Made by a program: the position numbers and the translations under genes. 64,000 bases of DNA from Sediminibacterium sp. TEGAF015 (lineage in GTDB: Bacteria > Bacteroidota > Bacteroidia > Chitinophagales > Chitinophagaceae). The notes beneath the pieces were generated by a model. It saw nothing but the letters and a program-made list of their open reading frames with translations. It did not search any database and was not told the origin of the DNA. Shown piece after piece: positions 1-7,886 of this stretch; position 1 is the first letter of the stretch; each line of letters starts with the position of its first letter. Location: positions 2,108,501 to 2,172,500 of the forward strand of contig NZ_AP026683.1 of assembly GCF_025997995.1 (NCBI RefSeq), written 5' to 3'.

Positions 1-1010
1 ACAATCAAATTACCTTCATGAATCAATACTGGAATGAAATCTCTGGTTATGCCATTGACGATTGTATAATGCAACCGATTACAGGATTTTTTGAAGAATC
101 AGAGACACCATTAATTCTTGAACAGATTGATGCATTAAAGATTAACGAGTCTGGAAAATCTACAGTTGAAGCCAAATTGAAACAAAAGAACAATGGCTGG
201 AGATGGGTTGAACTATCCTTAAGAGAAAACAAAGCTGCCTCTGTAAAAGATTATTTTATTGCAGGCAGTATAATAGATATTCATGACAAAAAAATTGCAT
301 TAGAGAAAGAAAAGGAGTTGGCAGAACTAAAAGCAGGGTTTGTAAGTTTAACCTCACACCAGTTCAGGACTCCGTTAACGGTCATTTTCTCCAATATTGA
401 AGTAATTGAAATAGCTGCTAAAAAACTAAATATTGAGCTTTCTGATAGAATTAAGGATTCTGCAGGAATGATCAAAGATCAGATTGAGCGAATGACACAG
501 TTGATGGATAATATTCTATTGGTAGGCAGATATGACGCTCAGCAATTAGCATATAATTTACACCCGATTAGCTTATCAAAATTTGTACAATCTATTATCA
601 AAACTTATTTCCAGAATGAAACCGACGGAAGGACTGTTGTATTAAAAGAAGAAGCTTCAGATAAAAAAATAGCCGCAGATGAATTGCTTTTCATGCATGT
701 AATCACGAATATTATTTCGAATGCTTTTAAATATTCAAAAGGTTGCCCCAATCCGGAAGTTACCATCAGCTACGAGGCTAATAAGGCAAAAATAAGAATC
801 AGAGATTTTGGCATTGGAATTCCTGAAAATGAAATTGAGAAAGTGTTTCACTCCTTTTATAGAGCATCCAACACAGTCACCTATCAGGGCTCAGGTCTGG
901 GGCTATCCGTTGCCAAGCAATTCATGGAATTACACAATGGGAAAATACTCCTAAGCAGCAAATTAGGTGAAGGAACCGAAGTCCAGTTGGTCTTGCCGTT
1001 AATTCAGTAA
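1..1010 (+). CDS. PAS-type sensor histidine kinase, 5' end cut by window edge
   Basis: This is the C-terminal part of a sensor histidine kinase. The frame is open to the left edge: codons N-Q-I-T-F precede the first ATG at 18 and read as the middle of a PAS fold, so the true start lies outside. Counting from the ATG at 18, a PAS/PAC remnant runs to about residue 95. HisKA follows with the phospho-acceptor His114 in SHQFRTP, then HATPase_c with N box (NIISNAFKYS), G1 (DFGIGIP) and G2 (GSGLGLSVAK). No membrane segment is visible in this part. Its stop codon directly abuts the stop codon of the convergent AraC-type regulator. The kinase class is certain; the signal is unknown. Confidence 0.93.
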   Translation, partial: NQITFMNQYWNEISGYAIDDCIMQPITGFFEESETPLILEQIDALKINESGKSTVEAKLKQKNNGWRWVELSLRENKAASVKDYFIAGSIIDIHDKKIALEKEKELAELKAGFVSLTSHQFRTPLTVIFSNIEVIEIAAKKLNIELSDRIKDSAGMIKDQIERMTQLMDNILLVGRYDAQQLAYNLHPISLSKFVQSIIKTYFQNETDGRTVVLKEEASDKKIAADELLFMHVITNIISNAFKYSKGCPNPEVTISYEANKAKIRIRDFGIGIPENEIEKVFHSFYRASNTVTYQGSGLGLSVAKQFMELHNGKILLSSKLGEGTEVQLVLPLIQ

Positions 1011-1784
1011 TTATTTACTAGAAATAGCTGAGGAATAAGCTTTAGGTGGCTTACCATATTTTTTCTTGAAGCAATGGCAGAAATACGCAACAGAATTAAA
1101 CCCTGATTGAAAAGAAACCTGCTTTACGCTTGTGTTACCCTGGCGAAGCAGAACCTCAGCCTTCATCAGCTTGATTTCGGTGATATATTGTTTGGGGGTC
1201 ATATTGTATTTCGACTTAATCATTCTCTCAAGAGTAGAAACACTAACAGACATTCTTTTAGCTATAGAAGGAATGGTATTTAAATCGTCTTCATTCAGTT
1301 TTTCAACAATGGCTTCAAATGAATCTTCAAAGAAATCTTTTGATTCTGAAGAAGTGATATTTTTAGAGGCCAGCAATCTTTTTTGTTTTACTTTTTCTTC
1401 ATTCACCTGCAGAATACCAGTCAGGTTCCTTATTTTAAGTAACAGTTCTTTTGACTTAATAGGTTTTACTAAAAAGTCATTTGCACCCAATTCTAAACCC
1501 TGTATAATTTTATCTTCTCCTGACATTCCGGAAATGATAATTACTGGAATCATATTGGTTGAAGGATTGCTTTTTAACAACCGGAGAAGTGAAAAACCAT
1601 CCAACGGATAAGGCAACATCAAATCCAACAAAATAATATCCGGCGTGAACTCTCTTAAAATTTCAAGCGCTTCATTTCCATCCGCAGCTCCTGCTACTTC
1701 ATATGTTTCCTGTAAAATAACTTCCAATGACATGCGAAGCATTTTGGTGTCTTCTACAATTAAAACCTTTTTTCTTTCGTTCAT
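1011..1784 (-). CDS. Response regulator with AraC-type DNA-binding output
   Basis: A 257-residue transcriptional regulator. The receiver domain covers residues 6-120, with the acidic pocket (E11, D12), phospho-acceptor Asp54 in LLDLM and the conserved KP at about 107-108. A linker leads to a C-terminal AraC/XylS double helix-turn-helix (about 160-252): first helix pair in IAKRMSVSVSTLERMI, second in VSFQSGFNSVAYF followed by the family's KKYGKPP ending. This fusion is typical of Bacteroidota. It lies 10 bp downstream of the receiver-kinase fusion gene and points the same way, so it may receive phosphate from the neighbouring kinases. Its target genes cannot be read from the sequence. Confidence 0.93.
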   Translation of the reverse strand: MNERKKVLIVEDTKMLRMSLEVILQETYEVAGAADGNEALEILREFTPDIILLDLMLPYPLDGFSLLRLLKSNPSTNMIPVIIISGMSGEDKIIQGLELGANDFLVKPIKSKELLLKIRNLTGILQVNEEKVKQKRLLASKNITSSESKDFFEDSFEAIVEKLNEDDLNTIPSIAKRMSVSVSTLERMIKSKYNMTPKQYITEIKLMKAEVLLRQGNTSVKQVSFQSGFNSVAYFCHCFKKKYGKPPKAYSSAISSK

Positions 1785-1794
1785 AGAATCTGTA

Positions 1795-2871
1795 TTATAA
1801 GTTCAATAAAATTTCTGTTTTAATACCATTTGGCTGAATGTCTTCAAAAAGAATTTGACCATTCTGACTATGTATAATCAATAAAGCCAATGCCAAGCCT
1901 ATTCCTAAACCCTGCTGCTCCAGTTTCTTTCTTTTTACCTGACCAATAACGCCCGACTGAGATCGTAACTCTGACGCTTTACAAGTATTTCCTGCATCTA
2001 AAATTTGGATGTTAATACCATTGGATCTGAATGTAGCACTGATCAATACATTTTTTCCTTTCTCAGAAAACTTAAAAGCATTGTCCACCATTTCATATAA
2101 GGCGATAGAAAATAATTCCGCACTAAGAACTACTTCACTTTCATCAATTTCAGAGAAAACCAAATCCGATTCACGGTTGTATTCTTTTGCAACCTGAAGA
2201 CAAATATTTTTTACCAGATCGCCCAATGCAACTTTTCTGCGGTCACTTACCTGAGCAATACCTGATATTTTTAAATCATAGTAGGTTTTAATCTTACTAA
2301 AGGTTTGTTGCAGTCTATTGCTTGAACTTTCCAGATAATTACAGAAGTCCTCAATTTCATTATTGGCTAATTCACTTGCCTTCTGCTTAATCAAATTGGT
2401 AAAAGATAGAATTCCATGCATAGGTGTCTTGAATTCGTGACCAACCATCAGAATAATGGTTTGTTCAAGACTATTAATTAACCTTTTCAAATGCTGCTCC
2501 AGCTGATCTTTTCTCTCTAATCTTCTTTCGATTGACTGAAGCAATTCAGCACTTTTGAAGGGCTTAAAAATATAATCATCAGCCCCTAAATTCATTCCTG
2601 TTCTAAGATCATTGTACTGAGCTTTGGCTGTTAAAAAAATTAATGGAGTTTCAATGCCATTTTTACGAAGCTGCTCCAATAATCCAAAACCATCCAGTAC
2701 CGGCATCATAACATCACATAATATTAAGTCTGGCTTTTTTTCCTCAGCCTTTTCAAGGCCTACTTGTCCATTCTCAGCTGTATCAACAATAAAATCATTA
2801 AGTTCAAGAATTGTTTTTAAAGAGTCTCTGATATCTCTTTCGTCCTCAACAACCAGTATTCGCTTACTCAT
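1795..2871 (-). CDS. Receiver-histidine kinase fusion (REC-HisKA-HATPase)
   Basis: A 358-residue soluble protein with the order reversed compared with ordinary hybrid kinases: an N-terminal receiver (1-120, phospho-acceptor Asp53 in LCDVMMP) is followed by HisKA with His145 in GHEFKTP and a C-terminal HATPase_c. The N box (MVDNAFKFSEKG) and G2 (GLGIGLALAL) are present, but the G1 box reads DAGNT instead of the usual DxGxG, so ATP binding may be weakened. It has no PAS or membrane segment, so its input is probably phosphate from another kinase. Its start overlaps the stop of the upstream triple-PAS kinase by one base (TAATG), which indicates translational coupling. Confidence 0.9.
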   Translation of the reverse strand: MSKRILVVEDERDIRDSLKTILELNDFIVDTAENGQVGLEKAEEKKPDLILCDVMMPVLDGFGLLEQLRKNGIETPLIFLTAKAQYNDLRTGMNLGADDYIFKPFKSAELLQSIERRLERKDQLEQHLKRLINSLEQTIILMVGHEFKTPMHGILSFTNLIKQKASELANNEIEDFCNYLESSSNRLQQTFSKIKTYYDLKISGIAQVSDRRKVALGDLVKNICLQVAKEYNRESDLVFSEIDESEVVLSAELFSIALYEMVDNAFKFSEKGKNVLISATFRSNGINIQILDAGNTCKASELRSQSGVIGQVKRKKLEQQGLGIGLALALLIIHSQNGQILFEDIQPNGIKTEILLNL

Positions 2872-4772
2872 TATTTTAAAATTTTATTGCTATCAAAAGG
2901 GAAACGGATACTAACCAATGTGCCTTTATTCCGTTTACTTCTAACACGTAAAAAACCACTATGATGATCTACAAAAAATTTAATAGTCATTAAACCGAGT
3001 CCGGTACCCTCTATTTCGCCCACATTACCTCCTCTTACAAAGGGCTCTCCTAATCTTGAAAGATCTTCTTCCTCAATCCCAATTCCAGCATCAGCCACTG
3101 TAACAAACCAGTATTGATCAGTAAAACTTACCCGGATGATAGGATCTTGTGTGGAATTTGAAGAATACTTAAATGCATTACTCAAGAGATTGGAAAGAAT
3201 ATGCCTTAGCATTGTTTTATCAAATTTTACTAGTCGAGGTGCCCCTTTGGTAATAACCTGAAGTATTCTGCCATCTGTCCAGGGGTTATAAGACTCTTCT
3301 TTAATTTCGTGCAACATGAGCTGAATGTCCAGCAACTCTAACTGAGGCTTAATCTTCCCTGATTCAATTTTACTGATAAATAGGAAATCATTCATCAGCT
3401 GTGTCATTTTATCAACCTGTCCAACAATTCTATTAATATATACAGCACCTTTTTCTGCCATTTCTGGAGTTAGCTTGCTATATACCATTTCTAAAATTTC
3501 AGCACTGGATAGTATTACTGACAAAGGTGTTCTCAATTCGTGAGAGACCATCGACATGAAATTGGTTTTCATTTCGCTCAGGTTTCTTTCGCGCATTGCC
3601 GTTTCCAGTAAATCTTTTTGTGCTTTTAACTGATCGGTAATGTCTGTAAAGAACACAGCAACAATTTGCCCGCGCTCTCTAACATGATTAAACCTGGCCA
3701 TGTAATAACGCATGGTTCTTAATTGACCATTTTTGTCGGTTATTACAATCTGCTTCTCAGTACTAGGCGGTAAATGATAGCCACTGAATACGGTAAATAG
3801 CGTTTTTCGGAAATTCTCAAGACCAGACTCAATTAACTGGAAAAGGCTGCTTTCACCCAACATATCCTGATCTAATCCGGTTATATTCAGCCACTGAGAA
3901 TTCACAAAATTCACCGCTCCATTCATATCCAGCGTAATAACCAACTGATCAATATTGTTAAACATTGATTTTAGTTCGTTAAAATGTTCCTGAAGCTTTC
4001 GCTCGCCTTCTTTTATGGTAGATACATTAATGCCATAGCCAATTACATATTCAACTTTACCTTGCATTCCAATAACAGGAGAGAATCTGCGCAGGTTATA
4101 TATGATTTTACCAGAACCGTCAATATTTTGTTCTTCAAATTCAACTGTTGTTTTGGTATCTATACACTTATTAAACAGCGCTCGTCTATTTTCTGCTCCT
4201 TCTGTACTACGATTTGCCCTTTTACAATATTCATAATCATCTTTTCCAATAATCCATTTTCGCAGTTCAGCATTACTAATGGCAAGTTTATTTACAAAAA
4301 GGTATCGGTGAGAGGGGTCAAAAATGGCTATATCCGCAGGTATATTGTTCATTAAATCCTCATAAAAATGTTTCTGAGAATTGGCAACACTTAGGATATT
4401 GTTTTCCTGAGTTGTCTTTTTATACAACCATAAATGACCAATAATTTTCTCATCTTTTTTGTAGGGAATATAATCTCTAAGTAAAGTGTCGCCACTTTTA
4501 AACTGAATTACCTCGTTAAGCACTTGTTCACCGTTAGCATAAATAGATTCTATCCTGGAAAGGAATAAGGAGGGCTCCATAAAATAGTCTGCTGAATCTA
4601 CAGCACTATCCTTACAATTAGCACCAATTAATATTTCACTGGGAGCATCAATACCAAAAAGTGTACAGAATGGCTGATTAACATATTGTATGATATGATC
4701 TGAAGACTCAAACAGCACTGCATTAGGCAGGCTATTGAAGATAAAAGACAGTTCCTCTTTTTTCAGATTCAT
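2871..4772 (-). CDS. Triple-PAS sensor histidine kinase
   Basis: A 633-residue cytosolic kinase without signal peptide or membrane helices. Three PAS-like domains are visible (about 10-120, 135-255 and 265-385). They are followed by a short coiled linker, HisKA with His411 in SHELRTPLSV, and HATPase_c with N box (HILSNLLSNAFKYS), G1 (DAGIGI) and G2 (GTGLGLMTIK). It is the most complete kinase of this cluster. It is coupled to the downstream receiver-kinase fusion by a TAATG overlap, and a lone receiver gene ends 5 bp upstream of its start, so the four genes are probably one transcript. The ligands of the PAS domains are unknown. Confidence 0.93.
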   Translation of the reverse strand: MNLKKEELSFIFNSLPNAVLFESSDHIIQYVNQPFCTLFGIDAPSEILIGANCKDSAVDSADYFMEPSLFLSRIESIYANGEQVLNEVIQFKSGDTLLRDYIPYKKDEKIIGHLWLYKKTTQENNILSVANSQKHFYEDLMNNIPADIAIFDPSHRYLFVNKLAISNAELRKWIIGKDDYEYCKRANRSTEGAENRRALFNKCIDTKTTVEFEEQNIDGSGKIIYNLRRFSPVIGMQGKVEYVIGYGINVSTIKEGERKLQEHFNELKSMFNNIDQLVITLDMNGAVNFVNSQWLNITGLDQDMLGESSLFQLIESGLENFRKTLFTVFSGYHLPPSTEKQIVITDKNGQLRTMRYYMARFNHVRERGQIVAVFFTDITDQLKAQKDLLETAMRERNLSEMKTNFMSMVSHELRTPLSVILSSAEILEMVYSKLTPEMAEKGAVYINRIVGQVDKMTQLMNDFLFISKIESGKIKPQLELLDIQLMLHEIKEESYNPWTDGRILQVITKGAPRLVKFDKTMLRHILSNLLSNAFKYSSNSTQDPIIRVSFTDQYWFVTVADAGIGIEEEDLSRLGEPFVRGGNVGEIEGTGLGLMTIKFFVDHHSGFLRVRSKRNKGTLVSIRFPFDSNKILK

Positions 4773-4777
4773 TGTTA

Positions 4778-5173
4778 TTAATTGAGTTGTGATATGCCCA
4801 AATTAATGGCATCAATCAACACTTCTTTCCGCACTGGTTTTTCAAAACATTCCAAAACTTTATTACTCATTCCTTCTTTTACATAAATTGACAAGAGATT
4901 CGCTGTAATAACAATAATCCGAACTCTGTCTTTTAGCAGACTATCCTGATTCACCAATGCTATCACTTCATTCCCGTCCATATTAGGCATGTTCAGGTCT
5001 AGCAACATGATAACTTTTTTAGTTGGATGCTCGTACAAATACTTCATAGCATCCGTCCCATCTGATACACCCACCAAGTCAACTTCAAGCGATTTAAGCA
5101 TATGCTTTAGAATAACCCGATTGATATTATCATCATCCGCAATCAATAAAGTATATAAAGAGCCTGTTGTCAT
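4778..5173 (-). CDS. Single-domain response regulator (CheY-like)
   Basis: A 131-residue protein consisting only of a receiver domain. The acidic pocket is D13-D14-D15, the phospho-acceptor is Asp59 in LLDLNMP, and the conserved Lys lies in the FEKPVRK segment. With no output domain it should act by protein contact or as a phosphate shuttle between the kinases around it. The next gene starts 5 bp downstream and the LuxR-type regulator ends 23 bp upstream. The start gives a complete receiver fold with no spare N-terminal residues. Confidence 0.92.
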   Translation of the reverse strand: MTTGSLYTLLIADDDNINRVILKHMLKSLEVDLVGVSDGTDAMKYLYEHPTKKVIMLLDLNMPNMDGNEVIALVNQDSLLKDRVRIIVITANLLSIYVKEGMSNKVLECFEKPVRKEVLIDAINLGISQLN

Positions 5174-5196
5174 TTTTTATGAGGGGGATGGAGTAG

Positions 5197-5844
5197 TTAA
5201 TTTTTACCTGACAATCTGTTAATGAATGCCATTTTAGAGTTCACTTTTACCTTTTTGTAAATGTTCTTAATATGCTCGTTTACGGTTGTATAAGACACAT
5301 TTAAAATGGTAGATATTTCCTTGTAACTCGATCCTGCTACCAATAATTCAGCTACCTGAATTTCTCTTTGCGTTAAGCCAAATTCATTAAAACGATCAGC
5401 GCTTCCATTTGAATTAAATCTTGTTCTTGCTGTTTGTATTAATCCTGTCATCGTTTCAGGATCCAAAACAGTACCTCCTGATTTAAGCACTTCAATTTGC
5501 TTTTGCATTTCTGCTAACCTGAATGGCTTTAATAAAAAGCCGTTGGCTCCATTCATCATAGCCTGCCATGCAACCAAAGGATCTTCCATACCACTGATTA
5601 CCAGAATTTTTACACCAGGGTAATAGCTACTGATAATTGAAATTGCATCTAATCCTGAAATACCTGGTAATCCAATATCCAATAAAACACAATCAGGAAC
5701 AATCCCTGCATCCTGACGTATACTTATCCATTTTTCAATACGGTTACAGGAAAACACAAGAGACATATCTTGCTGCAGCGAGATATAATTCTCCATGGTT
5801 TTTCTTAGCTGAACATCATCTTCTATAATACCGATTAAATACAT
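5197..5844 (-). CDS. LuxR/NarL-family response regulator
   Basis: A 215-residue DNA-binding response regulator. The receiver (1-120) has the acidic pair E8/D9-D10, phospho-acceptor Asp56 in LLDIGLP and the KP motif in LLKPFRL. The LuxR-type helix-turn-helix lies at about 148-212, starting LTQREIQVAELLVAGSSYKE and including NEHIKNIYKKV. It is the first gene of the leftward signalling run. Phosphorylation by one of the two downstream kinases is likely but not shown. The preceding 217-base gap holds a terminator of the gene beyond it. Confidence 0.93.
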   Translation of the reverse strand: MYLIGIIEDDVQLRKTMENYISLQQDMSLVFSCNRIEKWISIRQDAGIVPDCVLLDIGLPGISGLDAISIISSYYPGVKILVISGMEDPLVAWQAMMNGANGFLLKPFRLAEMQKQIEVLKSGGTVLDPETMTGLIQTARTRFNSNGSADRFNEFGLTQREIQVAELLVAGSSYKEISTILNVSYTTVNEHIKNIYKKVKVNSKMAFINRLSGKN

Positions 5845-5999
5845 GTTTGTTTTTTACAATTCTTATAATTATTAGGAATCTGTACTAAAAACTTATACAA
5901 AATTAACCAAATAAGGATGCCGTATTTTCCCTTAAACTAGGGATAGCTTTAATAATAAATCTACAAAATTGAAAAATGAAAAACTATGAGATTAGTCAT

Positions 6000-6033
6000 A
6001 AAAAAAGCGGAGGCCATCTTTCAATAGCTCCGC
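6000..6033 (-). terminator. Rho-independent terminator of the small membrane protein gene
   Basis: Read leftward, a GCGGAG/CTCCGC stem (arms 6028-6033 and 6007-6012, 15-base loop) is followed directly by seven T residues (6000-6006 on the reverse strand). It lies 28 bases after the stop of the 71-residue membrane protein gene and separates it from the signalling cluster. I see nothing else definite in the rest of the 5845-6061 gap, which is A+T-rich. Confidence 0.75.
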
Positions 6034-6061
6034 GTATAATCGGGGGATAAAAAAACTGAAC

Positions 6062-6277
6062 TTAGTTTCTCGAAGACGATTGTTTCATGTTGTTTTTGGC
6101 CGTAAACTGAGATGCAGTAAGGCTTTCCTTGGTTTCGCCGGTATTCTTTACTAAGCTGTTGGTTAACAAAAGAAACACAGTTACCAAGTAGGTAAACACA
6201 ATTGAACTGATTACAGCAGCTGATAATCTAAATCGCTGATGATGTTTGTTTTTGATTTCTTCGTAGATATGGTCCAT
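6062..6277 (-). CDS. Small single-pass membrane protein, unknown function
   Basis: A 71-residue protein I do not recognise. It has a charged N-terminal segment (1-18, rich in E, K, H and R), one hydrophobic helix at about 19-41, and a polar, Ser/Thr/Lys-rich C-terminal tail. This suggests a single-pass inner-membrane protein with the N-terminus inside. It is likely real because a clean intrinsic terminator follows it. Its start codon forms part of a perfect 9-bp inverted repeat (6275-6299), a possible translational switch. It lies 64 bases downstream of the TlpA-like gene on the same strand. Confidence 0.65.
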   Translation of the reverse strand: MDHIYEEIKNKHHQRFRLSAAVISSIVFTYLVTVFLLLTNSLVKNTGETKESLTASQFTAKNNMKQSSSRN

Positions 6278-6299
6278 GTTGTAAAATGACTACAACATG
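6275..6299 (-). promoter_or_regulatory. Perfect hairpin that buries the start codon of the 71-residue protein
   Basis: The arms CATGTTGTA (6275-6283) and TACAACATG (6291-6299) are perfect inverted copies with a 7-base loop. On the mRNA (reverse strand) the downstream arm ends with the ATG of the small membrane protein, so folding would hide the start codon and the ribosome-binding region. No T-run follows, so it is not a normal terminator. It could also be a protein operator at DNA level. The repeat is certain; the role is inferred. Confidence 0.6.
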
Positions 6300-6341
6300 T
6301 TTTAAGTGAATATCAAATAGCAATCATCCTATGAAAGGAAA

Positions 6342-7817
6342 TCAGCGATTTTTTGCATCCATCAATGCGTCAAACTGTTCAAGGGTCAGTTGCTTAGCCA
6401 AAATGCGCTTGTTTTCATCTAATAAATAGAATGTTGGCGTCTTAAAAATATCATACAACTGCCTGTAACTGGGCATTCCTGCTTTTTCCTCGGCCAACCG
6501 GTCTTCCTTAGTCTGATAAACATGAATCCATTCTACTGAGAGATTTTTTTCTGCTATAAACTTCTTCCATGACTGATTTTCGTTTTCATAAATATTCACA
6601 GAATATACGGCCACCCCATTTGCCTTCCATTTTGCCTTATACAATGAGTCAAATCTGGGTATTTCTTCTTTGCAATGACCACAATTGGGATCCCAGAAAG
6701 CAACCAGCGTAAAAGGTGCTTTTACCTCATACAATTGCTTCTTTTTGCCGGTTGTGTCTGTCAGATTCAGCACAGGTGCCTGTTGTCCTAATTGATTGGC
6801 CATCAGGCTATAAGCTCTCTCAGTAATCGTTTTTCGGGAAGCCGGATTCAATAAAGCTGTATCACCTTTGGCATAAAAATTCTCAAACAGGTACACAAAT
6901 ACCTTATCCTGTCCCATAAATTCGGGATTAATATACTTGTTGGTAAATTTGGTTAACAGATAAGGGTAAATCTCTTTTGCTGTTTTAGCCATGAATAGCA
7001 TTTCCTTCACTTCTTGAATAATAGAGTCTGGCTCGGGAGACACATAATAGGTAAAGTAATCATCCAGTTTGGGTTCAAAAAACGGGGTTCTCAGTAATAG
7101 ATCTTCATTAAAGAGCACATCATCCCAGAAGTGCTGTTTAACATATTGATAGGGATAAGCTGAATCAGGCTTCCCTTTAATCATAGGAACTGCAGGCAGT
7201 TCGGGCCTTTTCATAACATGAAACAAGGTTGACAATAATGAACCAGGATGTTTCTGGTGTATATTTTGCTGATACTGTTTTATCTCCTTTTCAACTGTGG
7301 CTAATGAAGCCCTAATTTTGGCGGCGTCTTCCGGATTGGCCGAAAGTAGTGAAGACCTCAATTGCTGAGCCTGTTTCCCTTTAGCATTGGAGAACTGAGC
7401 ATATTGCTTAAACAGATCATTATCAGGAGATCCAATAATCTGAGCAGACTCCTTGGCCGAAGTATCCCCTTTAATTTCAAATTTCTGTTTGCCATCCATT
7501 AAAAACTCAAATTGAATGGTATAATTAGGAGAAACAACAAAATAAATGCCCCTGGTTAGTTTTTTATCACCTTTGAAAACACCCTTGCTATTTATGTCTA
7601 AAAAGGCGGAATCAACTAGGGTCATGCCTTTCCCAAAATAACTACCTAGGTAAATTTTAGTATTTTTTAGAGGGGTAAGGGTGATGGAGATCTCTCTGCC
7701 TACATTGGCGGTCGTAGATTTTTCTGCTTGCTTTACAGGTTTTTTCTGTGCAAAAGACTCCTGGCCTAACCCAATTAACAACCCATTCATTAACACAACC
7801 ATCATTAAACGACGCAT
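6342..7817 (-). CDS. TlpA-family thiol-disulfide oxidoreductase (DUF4369/DUF5106 type)
   Basis: A 491-residue exported protein. A signal peptide covers about 1-23 and ends in SFAQ. Residues 40-135 resemble DUF4369, a small beta domain common before Bacteroidota thioredoxins. The helical middle (about 140-340) resembles DUF5106. The C-terminal thioredoxin fold (345-491) carries the redox motif WDPNCGHC with Cys379 and Cys382. It should act in the periplasm or at the outer face of a membrane, reducing or isomerising disulfides, as in cytochrome c maturation or envelope stress. The gene is divergent from rlmD with only 69 bases between. The domain names for the first two parts rest on memory of the family layout; the thioredoxin part is certain. 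Confidence 0.88.
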   Translation of the reverse strand: MRRLMMVVLMNGLLIGLGQESFAQKKPVKQAEKSTTANVGREISITLTPLKNTKIYLGSYFGKGMTLVDSAFLDINSKGVFKGDKKLTRGIYFVVSPNYTIQFEFLMDGKQKFEIKGDTSAKESAQIIGSPDNDLFKQYAQFSNAKGKQAQQLRSSLLSANPEDAAKIRASLATVEKEIKQYQQNIHQKHPGSLLSTLFHVMKRPELPAVPMIKGKPDSAYPYQYVKQHFWDDVLFNEDLLLRTPFFEPKLDDYFTYYVSPEPDSIIQEVKEMLFMAKTAKEIYPYLLTKFTNKYINPEFMGQDKVFVYLFENFYAKGDTALLNPASRKTITERAYSLMANQLGQQAPVLNLTDTTGKKKQLYEVKAPFTLVAFWDPNCGHCKEEIPRFDSLYKAKWKANGVAVYSVNIYENENQSWKKFIAEKNLSVEWIHVYQTKEDRLAEEKAGMPSYRQLYDIFKTPTFYLLDENKRILAKQLTLEQFDALMDAKNR

Positions 7818-7874
7818 ACACAGTATTTAAAGCTAAAAATAAGCAATTTAGGGGGCTAAATAGAAAACGCAACC

Positions 7875-7882
7875 TACCTTTA
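7875..7882 (+). promoter_or_regulatory. Possible -7 promoter box of rlmD
   Basis: TACCTTTA matches the Bacteroidota -7 consensus TAnnTTTG at all fixed positions but the last. It ends four bases before the GTG start codon, which would give a transcript with almost no leader. Confidence 0.35.
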
Positions 7883-7886
7883 CAAA

